In this document: one piece after another, positions 1 to 8,591 of the stretch | Position numbering within the stretch: the stretch's first letter is position 1 | Layout: each line of letters starts with the position of its first letter | Source: Holophagaceae bacterium UBA692 | GTDB taxonomy: Bacteria; Acidobacteriota; Holophagae; Holophagales; Holophagaceae | NCBI GenBank assembly: GCA_002297665.1 | Contig: DBMS01000019.1 | Span: forward strand, 1-32,302 | DNA: 32,302 nucleotides | Direction: 5' to 3' | The notes under the pieces: model-generated | The model's input: the letters and a program-made list of their open reading frames with translations, nothing else | Databases searched by the model: none | What the model was told of the DNA's origin: nothing | Position numbers and translations under genes: made by a program

Positions 1-196
1 CCGGGGCCGCCTGGGAGGGCCCGGAGGGGCAGCGGGGGGCGCAGGGGCCCTTGGGCATGCCGCAGGGGCTCGGGTCCTCGGCGCTTCCCCCGCAGCAGCA
101 GGAGGCTGCGGGCGCCGCGGCCACCAGCAGGCCCTGGGCCGGCCCCGCAAGGACGAGGGCGAGCAGGGCGATGAGGTGGAGGAGTCGGCGGGCCAT
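1..196 (-). CDS. Exported Cys-rich small protein, 3' end outside window
   Basis: Not recognised. Reading leftwards from the ATG at 194-196 the frame stays open to the window edge, about 65 codons. The N-terminus (MARRLLHLIALLALVLAGPA) is a clear signal peptide: two arginines, a long leucine-rich core and small residues at the likely cleavage site. After it comes an Ala-rich stretch, then a Cys/Pro/Gly-rich segment with a CCC triplet and further Cys about every 5-8 residues (CGMPKGPC, CAPRC), which could bind metal or form disulfides in the periplasm. No good Shine-Dalgarno lies before the ATG, so the start is uncertain. It is divergent from the kinase operon at 349. No function can be given. 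Confidence 0.5.
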   Translation of the reverse strand, partial: MARRLLHLIALLALVLAGPAQGLLVAAAPAASCCCGGSAEDPSPCGMPKGPCAPRCPSGPSQAAP

Positions 197-348
197 GGGC
201 ACAGGAAGTTCAGGATAGGACCATCCGAAACGAACGCAAACGGAGAATTCAATGAATTAATTATTGATGGTCGGGGCCCGGACCCCTTCGCTCAATCCAC
301 CTACTTGAAATTCTCAAAAGGGCTATCATTCAACGCAACCCCCCAGGC

Positions 349-2241
349 ATGACCAGGTTGCACCGTCCGATGAGCGAATCCGCGTCCCCATCCGTCCCCC
401 GCCGCGCCATGGCCGCACTCCTCCCCGTGGCCGCGTGCGTCGTCCAGTGGCTGTGCTGGCCGGTGATCGTCCCCTTCGTGTGGTTCCTTTTCTACCCCAC
501 GGTCTTCCTCAGCTCCTGGCTCGGGGGCTACGCCTCGGGCGTGACGGCCACCTTCCTTTCCGCCGGGCTGGTGTGGTGGTTCTTCATGGCGCCCGCCCAC
601 ACCCTCCTCAAGCCCCGGCCCGGCGCCTACATCAACACCGCCGCCTTCATCGGCATGGGCTTCCTCTTCTCCTTTTTCCACGAACGCCTGCGCCGGGCCA
701 AGGTCGAGGCCGCCGAGGCGCGGCTCCGGGAACGGGACGGGCTCCTGGAGCGCACGAGCCGCGCGGCCAAGGTGGGCGGGTGGGAGTTCGACGTGGCCAC
801 CCGCGCGGGCACCTGGACCGAGGAGGTCGCCCGGATCCATGACCTGGACCCCTCCACGCAGCCGACGGGCGAAATGGGCCTGTCCCACTTCGTCGAGCGG
901 GACCGCCCGGCCATCGCCGAGGCGGTGCGCCGCGCGGTGGAGGAAGGGATCCCCTACGAGCTGGAACTGGAACTCGTGAGCGCCAAGGGCGTCCACAAGT
1001 GGGTGCGCACCGCGGGCCGGCCCCTGGCCGAAGGGGGCCGCGTGGTGAAGGTGCAGGGCTCCATGCAGGACATCTCGGACCGCAAGGCGGCTGAACTGGC
1101 CCTGCGCGACAGCGAGGCGCGGTTCCGGGCCCTTTTCGAGCAGGCCGGGGTGGGCGTCGTGGAGACGGACGCCGCCAGCGGGCGGTTCGTGCGGGCCAAC
1201 GGCCGGTTCTGCGAGATCCTGGGCCACACGGAGGCCGACCTCCTCCGGATGCGGTTCCAGGACGTGACGCACCCCGGGGACGTGGACCGGGACGCGGCTG
1301 CGGTCCGGCGCCTGGCCGCGGGCGAGATCCAGGGCTTCACCACGGAGAAGCGCTATGTGCGCAGGGACGGAGCGACCGTGTGGGCCGAGCTCACCGTAAG
1401 GCCGCTGACCTACCCAGGACTGGAGGTCACGCACCTGGTGGCCATCATCGAGGACATCTCCGCCCGCAGGCGGGCCGAGGCCGAAGTGAGGCTGCTCAAC
1501 GCCACCCTGGAGCGGCGCGTGGCCGAGCGCACCCGGGAACTCCAGGCCGCCAACCAGGAACTGGAGAGCTTCGCCTATGCCGTCTCCCACGACCTCCGGG
1601 CCCCGCTGCGGGCCATGGACGGCTTCAGCCGGGCCCTCCTGGAGGACTGCGCCCCGGCGCTGGACGCGGAAGGCCGCGGCTACCTGGACCAGATCATCAA
1701 GGCCAGCCACACCATGGCCGGCCTCATCGACGGGCTCCTGCTGCTGTCCCGGGCCACCCGCGGCGAGCTCGAGCGGGTCCCGGTGGACGTGTCCGCCCTG
1801 GCGGAAGGGGTCCTGGAGGGGCTGCGCAAGGCCGACGGCGCCCGGCCTCCACGGTGGCGGGTGGAACCGGGGATCCTGGCCGATGGGGATCCCCGGATGC
1901 TGAGGGCCGCCTTCGCCAACCTCCTGGGCAACGCCTGGAAGTACTCCGGCAAGGCCGCCGATCCGCTCATCGAGGTGGACCGGGTGCAGGAGGACGGCAA
2001 GGACTGGATCCGCGTCCGGGACAACGGCTGCGGCTTCGACATGGCCTTCGCCGACAAGCTGTGGAAACCCTTCCAGCGGCTCCACCGCCAGGACGAGTAC
2101 CCGGGCCTGGGCATCGGCCTGGCCACGACGCAGCGCATCGTGAACCGGCACGGGGGAAGCCTTCGCGCCGAATCCGCCCCGGGCCGGGGGGCCACGTTCC
2201 TGGTCTCCCTTCCTTCCGCCGCACCCCAGGAGTCGCCATGA
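349..2241 (+). CDS. Membrane PAS-domain sensor histidine kinase
   Basis: Sensor kinase that should autophosphorylate on His and pass phosphate to a response regulator. Order in the 630-residue product: an N-terminal block of about four membrane segments (residues 25-110) resembling the DUF4118 domain of KdpD-like sensors; a PAS domain (about 135-245) ending in QDISDRK; a second PAS/PAC (about 250-370) ending in IEDISARRR; a short coiled coil (ATLERRVAERTRELQ); a HisKA domain with SHDLRAPL, phospho-His 414; then an HATPase domain with N-box Asn 528, DNGCGFD and GLGIGLA. The membrane block has no large periplasmic loop, so the cue is probably sensed by the PAS domains or in the membrane. An ATG at 370 is an alternative start; neither has a strong ribosome site. 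Its stop overlaps the next gene's ATG (ATGA). The specific signal is unknown. Confidence 0.93.
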   Translation: MTRLHRPMSESASPSVPRRAMAALLPVAACVVQWLCWPVIVPFVWFLFYPTVFLSSWLGGYASGVTATFLSAGLVWWFFMAPAHTLLKPRPGAYINTAAFIGMGFLFSFFHERLRRAKVEAAEARLRERDGLLERTSRAAKVGGWEFDVATRAGTWTEEVARIHDLDPSTQPTGEMGLSHFVERDRPAIAEAVRRAVEEGIPYELELELVSAKGVHKWVRTAGRPLAEGGRVVKVQGSMQDISDRKAAELALRDSEARFRALFEQAGVGVVETDAASGRFVRANGRFCEILGHTEADLLRMRFQDVTHPGDVDRDAAAVRRLAAGEIQGFTTEKRYVRRDGATVWAELTVRPLTYPGLEVTHLVAIIEDISARRRAEAEVRLLNATLERRVAERTRELQAANQELESFAYAVSHDLRAPLRAMDGFSRALLEDCAPALDAEGRGYLDQIIKASHTMAGLIDGLLLLSRATRGELERVPVDVSALAEGVLEGLRKADGARPPRWRVEPGILADGDPRMLRAAFANLLGNAWKYSGKAADPLIEVDRVQEDGKDWIRVRDNGCGFDMAFADKLWKPFQRLHRQDEYPGLGIGLATTQRIVNRHGGSLRAESAPGRGATFLVSLPSAAPQESP

Positions 2242-2684
2242 ACAACCGGCCCGTGATCCTCATGGTCGAGGACAACCCCCAGGACGAGATGCTCACCCTG
2301 CGATCGCTGCGCAAGGTGAACCTGGGAAACCTGGTGGAGGTGGTCCGGGACGGCCAGCAGGCCGTGGACTTCCTGTTCCGGGAAGGGGAGTTCGCCGGGC
2401 GCCCCGGGCCCGACCTCCCGGCCCTGGTGCTCCTGGACCTGGGACTTCCCCGCCTGGGGGGATTGGAAGTGCTGGCGCGGATCCGCAAGGACCCGCGGAC
2501 CCGGGCCCTGCCGGTGGTGATCTTCACGTCCTCCAGCGAGGAGGAGGACCGCCTCGCGAGCCTGCTCGGCGGCGCCAACAGCTTCGTCCGCAAGCCCGTG
2601 GACTTCGCCGAGTTCGCCGAGAAGGTGGGAAGGCTGGGGGTCTACTGGGTGGCGGTGAACGACGCTCCGCGCACGTGGAGCTGA
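2238..2684 (+). CDS. Single-domain response regulator (Rcp1/CheY-like)
   Basis: A 148-residue receiver domain with no output domain. Visible receiver residues are the acidic pair E11/D12 in MVEDNPQDE, phospho-acceptor D67 in VLLDLGLP, T97 in VIFTSSSEEED and K119 in FVRKPVD. The form and the ...DPRTRALPVVIFTSS sequence match the Rcp1 group of stand-alone receivers that pair with PAS/phytochrome-like kinases. It starts 4 bp inside the upstream kinase gene and its 3' end overlaps the downstream hybrid kinase gene, so the three are surely co-transcribed. It probably takes phosphate from the kinase at 349 and acts through protein contact or as a relay to the hybrid kinase, since it cannot bind DNA itself. 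Confidence 0.93.
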   Translation: MNNRPVILMVEDNPQDEMLTLRSLRKVNLGNLVEVVRDGQQAVDFLFREGEFAGRPGPDLPALVLLDLGLPRLGGLEVLARIRKDPRTRALPVVIFTSSSEEEDRLASLLGGANSFVRKPVDFAEFAEKVGRLGVYWVAVNDAPRTWS

Positions 2685-4585
2685 AGGTGGGACCCCGGCT
2701 GCGTCTCCTGGTGGTGGAGGACTCCGAGGCGGACTTCTCCCTCCACGTCCGCAACCTGGCCCGGCACGGCACCCAGGCCGACCTCCTCAGGGTGGACACC
2801 CTGGCCGGCCTGGAGGAGGCCCTGCAGGACGGCGGCTGGGACGCCGTCATCTCCGACTACAGCCTGCCCGGGCTGGAGTTCTCCCAGGTGCTCGCCCGGG
2901 TCCGCAGGAAGCTTCCGGACGTCCCCTTCATCCTGGTGTCGGGCAGCATCGGCGAGGAGGCCGCGGTGGCTCTGCTCCGCCAGGGCGTCTGGGACTTCGT
3001 GTGGAAGGACCGCCCGGCCCGGCTCAGCCAGGCCCTCGCCCACTGCCTGGAGGAGGCCCGCGGCCGCGCCGTCCGCGGCGAGGCCGAGCGGGCCCTGCGG
3101 GCCAGCGAAAGCCGCTACCGGTCGCTGTTCGAGAACATGCTTGACGGCTTCGCCCACGCCCGGATCATCCGCGAGCGCGGCGAGGCGGTGGACTGGGAGT
3201 ACCTGGACGTCAACCCCGCCTTCGAGCGGCTCACGGGCCTCAAGGACGTGGTGGGGCGCCGGCTCACGGAGGTCATCCCCGGGATCCTGGAGACCGAGCC
3301 GGGCATCCTGGACGCCTTCGGCAGGGTCGCCGCGACGGGCGCCCCGGAACGGCTCGAGCTGTTCATGGAGACGACGGGCATCTGGTACTCCAATTCCATC
3401 TACAGCCCGGCCCGGGACGAGTTCGTGGTGGTCTTCGACAACATCACCCAGCGCAAGACCGACGAGGCCGCGCGGCGCAGCCTCGAGGACAAGATCCGGC
3501 ACACCGAGAAGCTGGAGAGCCTGGGCAGCCTCGCCAGCGGCGTGGCCCACGACATGAACAACGTCCTGTCCGCGATCCTCGCCGTGGGCCAGGTGCTCCA
3601 GCTCAAGGCCGAGGAGGACCCGGGCATGGCCTCCGCCCTGGACACCATCATCAAGGCGGCCACCCGGGGCCGCGACCTGGTGAGGGGCCTCACCAACTTC
3701 GCCCGCAAGGACCTGCGCGCCGCCGAACCCCTGGACCTCAACCGCCTCGTCAAGGACGAGGCCGCCCTCCTGGAGCGGACCCTGCGCCAGAAGATCAGCC
3801 TCGAGGTGGACCTTGAGGAGCCCCTGCCCCCGTTCATGGGCGAGGCCGGGAATTTCGGGAGCGCGCTGATGAACCTCTGCGTGAACGCCGTGGACGCCAT
3901 GCCCGACGGCGGCGTCCTCACCCTCCGCACCCGCGCGGCCCAGCCCGGGTGGATGGAGCTGGCCGTGGAGGACTCGGGCACCGGCATGCCCCCCGAGGTC
4001 GCCAAGCGGGCCCTGGAGCCGTTCTTCACCACCAAGGAGCCCGGGAAGGGCACCGGCCTGGGCCTGGCCATGGTCCACGGAACCGTCAAGGCCCACGGCG
4101 GCACCCTTGAGATCCACAGCGCGGTGGGGCGGGGCACGCGGGTGAGCATCCGGCTCCCCGCCGTGGACGGGGCCGTCCTGGAGCACGGCGGCCAGGGGCC
4201 GGAAGCCGCCCGCCGCCGGTCCCTGCGGATCCTGGTGGTGGACGACGACGAGCTGATCCAGGCCACGGTGCCGCTCCTGCTCCACCACCTCGGCCACACG
4301 CCCGTGCCCGCCATGAGCGGGGAGGAGGCCCTCGGCATGCTGGAAACGGGCCTCGAGGCCGACGCGGTGATCCTGGACCTGAACATGCCCGGCATGGGCG
4401 GCGAGGCCGCCTACCTGCGCATGCGCGGGCTGCGGCCGCACCTGCCGGTGCTGGTGGCCACGGGCTTCATGGATCCGTCCACCGTCCTGCTGCTCGAGGG
4501 GGACCCCCGCGCCGGCAGCCTTTCCAAGCCCTTCTCCCTGGAAGAGCTGCACAGGAAGCTCGAGGCGCTCGTCCCCAACGCCTGA
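2675..4585 (+). CDS. Hybrid histidine kinase (REC-PAS-HisKA-HATPase-REC)
   Basis: Soluble hybrid kinase of about 636 residues without membrane segments. Order: N-terminal receiver (about 8-125; acidic pair in VVEDSEAD, D61 in VISDYSLPG, then VSGSIGEE and WKD); PAS domain (about 145-265, NMLDGFAHARI to DNITQRK); HisKA with GVAHDMNN, phospho-His 292; HATPase with LCVNAVDAMPDGG, EDSGTGMPP, FFTTKEPGKGTGLGLAM; C-terminal receiver (about 520-636) with VVDDDE, D568 in VILDLNMPG and K in LSKPFS. The first possible start is GTG 2675, overlapping the regulator gene by 10 bp. GTG 2687 is preceded by GGAG six bases away and is as likely, making the protein four residues shorter. Receivers at both ends suggest phosphorelay input and output. 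The HisKA type resembles NtrB-like kinases. Confidence 0.93.
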   Translation: MELKVGPRLRLLVVEDSEADFSLHVRNLARHGTQADLLRVDTLAGLEEALQDGGWDAVISDYSLPGLEFSQVLARVRRKLPDVPFILVSGSIGEEAAVALLRQGVWDFVWKDRPARLSQALAHCLEEARGRAVRGEAERALRASESRYRSLFENMLDGFAHARIIRERGEAVDWEYLDVNPAFERLTGLKDVVGRRLTEVIPGILETEPGILDAFGRVAATGAPERLELFMETTGIWYSNSIYSPARDEFVVVFDNITQRKTDEAARRSLEDKIRHTEKLESLGSLASGVAHDMNNVLSAILAVGQVLQLKAEEDPGMASALDTIIKAATRGRDLVRGLTNFARKDLRAAEPLDLNRLVKDEAALLERTLRQKISLEVDLEEPLPPFMGEAGNFGSALMNLCVNAVDAMPDGGVLTLRTRAAQPGWMELAVEDSGTGMPPEVAKRALEPFFTTKEPGKGTGLGLAMVHGTVKAHGGTLEIHSAVGRGTRVSIRLPAVDGAVLEHGGQGPEAARRRSLRILVVDDDELIQATVPLLLHHLGHTPVPAMSGEEALGMLETGLEADAVILDLNMPGMGGEAAYLRMRGLRPHLPVLVATGFMDPSTVLLLEGDPRAGSLSKPFSLEELHRKLEALVPNA

Positions 4586-6148
4586 TCAGTGGATCTGCAT
4601 CCCCCCGGCCCCGCTTCCGGGATCCTTCAGGAGCGTCACGAAGGGCAGGCACACCACGTACACAAGCACCAGGAACGCGAAGACGTCCACGAACGCCATG
4701 ACGTAGGACTGCCGGATCACCTCGGCCCCCAGCACGCCCTGGGCCAGCCTGGCGCTGCCCTGCGGGTCCAGGCCGGAGGAGGCGCCCAGGGCCAGGTGGA
4801 GCCGGTGGGCGCCCTGCTGCAGGGCCCCGCTGTAGGGGGTCATGTGCTCGGCGAGCCGGGCGTGGTGGAACTGCCCCCGGGTCTGCAGGAGGGTGGCGGC
4901 CACGGCGATGCCCACGCTGCCCCCCTCGTTGCGCATGAGGTTGAAGAACCCCGCGGCCACCCCCATGGCCTCCCTGGGGATTCGGCGCATGGCCACGGTG
5001 GCGATGGGCACGAAGACGAACCCCAGCCCCAGCCCCCGGAAGCACCAGGCGTAGACCAGGTAGCCCATGCCGGAATGCAGGTTGATGGAGGTCAGCAGCC
5101 AGCTGGAGTAGATCTGGGCGAAAAAGCCCGCCGCCACCGTGTACCGCACGTCCACCCTGCCCATGACGAGCCCGGCCGCCATCATGGCCACGACGCTGGC
5201 CAGGCCTCCGGGGCTCAGCATGATCCCGGCCCAGGTGGGAGTCCATCCCAGGAAGGTCTGCACGAAAAGGGGCAGCATGACGAAGGCCGCGTACATCCCG
5301 AAGCTGGCCCCGAAGATGAGGAACATCCCCGAGGCGTATTCGGGCAGCCGGAACATGCGCAGGTCCACCAGGGGCCGTTCCGCGGTGAAGGACCGCCACA
5401 GGAAAAGGACGATGCCCAGGGCCGAACAGGCCGCGTAGAGCGTGACGGTCCGGCTCTCGAACCAGTCCAGGCGCTCGCCGCGGTTGAGGAAGAGCTCCAG
5501 GCATCCCAGGCCCAGGGCGATGAAGATCAGGCTCCAGTAGTCCATGGCGCCCTCGGGCCTGCGGTCGGGGGCCTCGTCCACGAAGGCCGAGGCCAGGGCG
5601 TAGGAGATGATCCCCACGGGGATGTTGATCCAGAAGATCCAGGGCCAGCTCCAGTTGTCCGTGACCCAGCCGCCCACCAGGGGCCCCACGATGGGGCCGC
5701 AGATCACGCCGATGCCGAAGACCGCGGTGGCGATGCCCTGCTCGGCCCGGGGGAAGGCCTCCATGGTGATGGCCTGGGACATGGGAACCATGGCCCCGCC
5801 CGTGAGGCCCTGGACCACCCGGGCCGCGATGAGCGTTCCGAGGGTGGGCGCGGCCCCCGCCGCCAGGGAGGCCAGGGTGAAGCCCGCGAGGCAGGAAAGG
5901 TAGAGCCGCTTGCGGCCGAAGCGGTTCCCCAGCCAGCCGGTGATGGGCAGCACGATGGCGTTGGCCACCAGGTAGCTGGTGAGCACCCAGGTGATCTCGT
6001 CGGTGCCGGCGGCGTAGGTTCCCTTCATGTGGGGCAGGGCCACGTTGGCCACGGAGGTGTCCAGCACTTCCATGAAGGTGCCCAGCATCAGCGCGAGGGC
6101 GATGACCCACTTGAAGGGAGCGCCCCGGTCCAGGGCCGCCCCGCTCAT
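4586..6148 (-). CDS. emrB: EmrB/QacA-like DHA2 MFS drug efflux permease
   Basis: Inner-membrane proton-driven exporter of 520 residues with about 14 membrane segments, as usual for the DHA2 family. Hallmarks: LDTSVANVALPHM near the N-terminus (motif D1), GNRFGRKRLYL (motif A), GVICGPIVGPLVGGWVTDNW (motif C) followed by WSWPWIFWINIPVG, the typical DHA2 signature. It works with the fusion protein encoded immediately upstream: its ATG overlaps that gene's stop by 4 bp (ATGA), and TolC-like and TetR genes precede them in the same operon. Substrates are likely hydrophobic drugs or toxic metabolites, but none can be named from sequence. Its stop codon directly abuts the stop of the convergent hybrid kinase gene. 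Confidence 0.93.
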   Translation of the reverse strand: MSGAALDRGAPFKWVIALALMLGTFMEVLDTSVANVALPHMKGTYAAGTDEITWVLTSYLVANAIVLPITGWLGNRFGRKRLYLSCLAGFTLASLAAGAAPTLGTLIAARVVQGLTGGAMVPMSQAITMEAFPRAEQGIATAVFGIGVICGPIVGPLVGGWVTDNWSWPWIFWINIPVGIISYALASAFVDEAPDRRPEGAMDYWSLIFIALGLGCLELFLNRGERLDWFESRTVTLYAACSALGIVLFLWRSFTAERPLVDLRMFRLPEYASGMFLIFGASFGMYAAFVMLPLFVQTFLGWTPTWAGIMLSPGGLASVVAMMAAGLVMGRVDVRYTVAAGFFAQIYSSWLLTSINLHSGMGYLVYAWCFRGLGLGFVFVPIATVAMRRIPREAMGVAAGFFNLMRNEGGSVGIAVAATLLQTRGQFHHARLAEHMTPYSGALQQGAHRLHLALGASSGLDPQGSARLAQGVLGAEVIRQSYVMAFVDVFAFLVLVYVVCLPFVTLLKDPGSGAGGMQIH

Positions 6149-7140
6149 TCGCGCGTGTCGATGACGGCCGAGACGCTGAGGCCCAGGCGCAGCTTGTGCT
6201 CGGGGTCACCCCCCGGAGCCAGGCGGATGCGCACGGGGACCCGCTGGACGACCTTCACCCAGTTCCCCGTGGCGTTCTCGGCCGGCAGCAGGCTGAACGC
6301 CGCGCCGGTGCCCGCGGCCAGGCTCTCCACCACGCCCGGGAATTCCCGGTCGTCGATGTCGGCGCGCAGGGCGACCTTCTGGCCGGGGCGCACGCGCCGG
6401 AGCTGGGTCTCCTTGAAGTTGGCCTCCACCCAGAGATCGTCGCGGCCCAGGGGGACCACCGCCAGGAGCGGCTGGCCCGCGGCCACGACCATGCCGGGCT
6501 CGGCCAGCTTGCGGGTCACGAAGCCGTCGCTGGGGGAGGTGAGGGTGCAGTAGCCCTTCTGGAGGCGGATCTGCTCGATGGCGGCCAGGGCCTGGGCCTC
6601 CTTGCTCCCGCTGACCTGCAGCCCGCCCTGGATGGCGGCAACCTGCCTGCGGGCGGCTTCGAGCTGGGCCGCGGCGACCTGGTGGGCCGTGCGCGCATGG
6701 TCCAGCTTCTGGCGGGGGATGGACTGCCGTTCCACGAGGATCTCCAGGCGCTTGCGCTCCAGGGCGGCCAGGGCCTCCTGGCTTTCGGCGGCGCGCACCT
6801 GGGCCTGGGCCTGGGCGATCTGGGAGCGGTTGAGGGCCATGGACGCCCGGGCCTCGGCCAGTGAACCCTGGGCCTTGGCCTCGGCGGCCTCGAAATCCTT
6901 GGGGTCCAGGGTGGCGAGCACCTGTCCGGCCTTCACGGCGTCGTTCTCCTTCACCGCGAGGGTCAGGATGGCCCCGGGCACCCGGGAGGCCACGGCCACC
7001 ACGGGCCCTTTCACGTAGGCGTCGTCGGTGGCCACGAAGACCTCGTTGTGGCGCCAGCTGAAAAATCCCCAGACGCCGGCGGCGGCCGCTAGCGCCAGGA
7101 TGACGGCCAGGGAGACCCACATGCGGGTGCGCTTTTCCAT
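6145..7140 (-). CDS. emrA: EmrA/HlyD-family membrane fusion protein
   Basis: Periplasmic adaptor of 331 residues joining the DHA2 permease to an outer-membrane channel. One N-terminal membrane anchor (about 8-28), then TDDAYVKGPVVAVASRVPG, the classic EmrA biotinyl-lipoyl entry; a long Ala/Gln-rich alpha-helical hairpin (about 85-190) with many AQAQ/AAE repeats; the second lipoyl half (TSPSDGFVTRKLAEPGMVV); and a beta-barrel region containing WVEANFKETQLRRVRPGQ. The ATG at 7138-7140 gives the short cytoplasmic tail MEKRTRM and sits 2 bp after the TolC-like gene's stop; the open frame continuing upstream lies inside that gene and is not coding. Co-translated with the permease through an ATGA overlap. 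Confidence 0.93.
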   Translation of the reverse strand: MEKRTRMWVSLAVILALAAAAGVWGFFSWRHNEVFVATDDAYVKGPVVAVASRVPGAILTLAVKENDAVKAGQVLATLDPKDFEAAEAKAQGSLAEARASMALNRSQIAQAQAQVRAAESQEALAALERKRLEILVERQSIPRQKLDHARTAHQVAAAQLEAARRQVAAIQGGLQVSGSKEAQALAAIEQIRLQKGYCTLTSPSDGFVTRKLAEPGMVVAAGQPLLAVVPLGRDDLWVEANFKETQLRRVRPGQKVALRADIDDREFPGVVESLAAGTGAAFSLLPAENATGNWVKVVQRVPVRIRLAPGGDPEHKLRLGLSVSAVIDTRE

Positions 7141-7142
7141 GA

Positions 7143-8591
7143 TCAATGCTCCGGCGAACGGGTCGCGTAGAAGGTTTCCAGGTCTTCGCCCAGGAGGGAC
7201 AGGAGTCCGGCCTGGACGGCGTAGGCGCGGCAGAGGCGGTCCGACAGGCTGAAGCGGCTCTCGGCCAGCACGGTCTCGGCGTCCAGCACGTCGGCGCTCT
7301 TGGCGTAGGCCTGCTGGTACTGCTCGCTGACGATGCGCAGGTTCTCCAGGGCGGCCTCCACGTTCGCGCGGGCCGTCTCCATCTCGGCCAGGGCCTGGCC
7401 GTAGTCGCGCAGGGCCGCGGCGGCGGCGTTCTCCACCTGGCGGCGGGCCTCGGTGAGCTCGCGGCGCGCCGAGCCTTCCTCGGCCCTGGACCGGCTCACC
7501 CGGGCCGAACGCGCGCCGCCGTCCCACAGCTTCCAGCTGAGGCCGAGGTAGAGCGTGGTCTGCTGGGGATGGGCCAGGAAGCGGTTCTCCTCGTAAGAAT
7601 GGCCCACCTGGGCCACCACGGTGGGCGCGAAGTCGCGGCTGCGGAAGGCCACCTGGCCTTCGGCGGCCTGGACCTTGGCCTCCAGGGCCTTGACGCCTGC
7701 GTTGGCCTGGGGCGCCCGGGAGCGCACCGCCGCCTCGTCCCAGGGCATGGCGGGCGGGGGGGGCAGGTTCTCCGGCAGGGAAAGCGGCGCGCCCGGGGCC
7801 TGGCCCATGGCGATGTTCAGGCTCTCCCGGGCCGAGGCCAGGGCGTTGTCCAGGGTCCGTCCCGCGTCGTCCACGGCCCGCAGGGCCACTTCCGTGCGAA
7901 GGAGGTCGTTGCGCGCCACCACGCCCTGCTCGAACAGGGACCGGGCGTCCCGGAGGTGGTCCTCCAGCGCCTGGCGCCGCTGGGCGACCACGGCGCGGCG
8001 GGCCCGGATGTTGACGGTCGTCATGTAGCGGGCCGCCGCGTCGGCCTGGGCCCGGGCGACGGCGTCCCTTCCTCCCAGGTCCACGGCCCGCTCCTTGGCG
8101 CGGGTGGCGGCGAGGGCGCTGCTGCGCCGGCCGAAGTCGTAGACCAGGTAGCTGGCGGTGAGGTGGTAGCGCCAGGAGGATTTCTGGGCCACGGGCTGGT
8201 CCAGGGAGGGCACGGTGATGGCGCCCAGGACCGGAATGGGGCCCACCGTGAAGGACTCCGTGCGCAGGGCCGCGTCCCGGTCCAGGTTCAGGTGCCCGCC
8301 CTTGAGCTCGATCTCGGGGAGGAAGGAGGCCTTCACCTCGTCCCGGTCGCCCTGGGCGCCCCGCAGGGACAGCGCGGCCAGGTCGGCCTGCATGGAGGAG
8401 GTGCCGGCCCGGCGCAGGGCCTCGGCCAAGGTCAGATGCGGCTCCGCCGCCGGGATTGGATGCGGCTCCGCCGCCGGGGTCAGATGCGGCTCCGCCGCCG
8501 GGGTCAGATGCGGCTCCGCCGCCGGGGTCGGATGCGGCTCCGCCGCCAGGATCCCCGCGGCCAGGAGGAGGAGAAGGGCGGGCCGGCTCAT
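7143..8591 (-). CDS. TolC-like outer-membrane efflux protein with N-terminal octapeptide repeats
   Basis: Outer-membrane channel of the tripartite pump, 482 residues. Signal peptide MSRPALLLLLAAGILA is followed at once by five tandem AEPHxTPA-type octapeptides (about residues 15-54), encoded by 24-bp DNA repeats. The rest is the OEP family pattern: LTLAEALRRAG, two long coiled-coil helical regions (about 170-270 and 360-460), LSWKLWDGGARSARVSRSRAEE, and YQQAYAKSADVLDAETVLAESRFSLSD near the end. Start chosen at 8589-8591 because it overlaps the TetR stop by 4 bp and begins the signal peptide; a longer frame adds 12 residues that would mask it. The His-containing repeat is not part of the family and is the odd feature of this gene. 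Confidence 0.92.
   Translation of the reverse strand: MSRPALLLLLAAGILAAEPHPTPAAEPHLTPAAEPHLTPAAEPHPIPAAEPHLTLAEALRRAGTSSMQADLAALSLRGAQGDRDEVKASFLPEIELKGGHLNLDRDAALRTESFTVGPIPVLGAITVPSLDQPVAQKSSWRYHLTASYLVYDFGRRSSALAATRAKERAVDLGGRDAVARAQADAAARYMTTVNIRARRAVVAQRRQALEDHLRDARSLFEQGVVARNDLLRTEVALRAVDDAGRTLDNALASARESLNIAMGQAPGAPLSLPENLPPPPAMPWDEAAVRSRAPQANAGVKALEAKVQAAEGQVAFRSRDFAPTVVAQVGHSYEENRFLAHPQQTTLYLGLSWKLWDGGARSARVSRSRAEEGSARRELTEARRQVENAAAAALRDYGQALAEMETARANVEAALENLRIVSEQYQQAYAKSADVLDAETVLAESRFSLSDRLCRAYAVQAGLLSLLGEDLETFYATRSPEH
8431..8550. repeat. Minisatellite, five 24-bp tandem units
   Basis: Five consecutive 24-bp units at 8431-8454, 8455-8478, 8479-8502, 8503-8526 and 8527-8550. Three units are identical and the other two differ at one to three positions. 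The core shared by all is gatgcggctccgccgcc. Each unit encodes eight residues, so gain or loss of a unit keeps the reading frame and changes only the length of the periplasmic N-terminus of the TolC-like protein. Confidence 0.95.

Noticed and set aside
261..270. 10-mer ttattgatgg found here and at 18821-18830, possible shared operator
   Set aside because: Only two copies of a 10-mer in AT-rich gaps; chance is a sufficient explanation.
301..2151. 616-codon - strand open frame opposite the first histidine kinase
   Set aside because: Gly/Pro/His/Val-rich product without domains; the + strand encodes a textbook kinase with all motifs.
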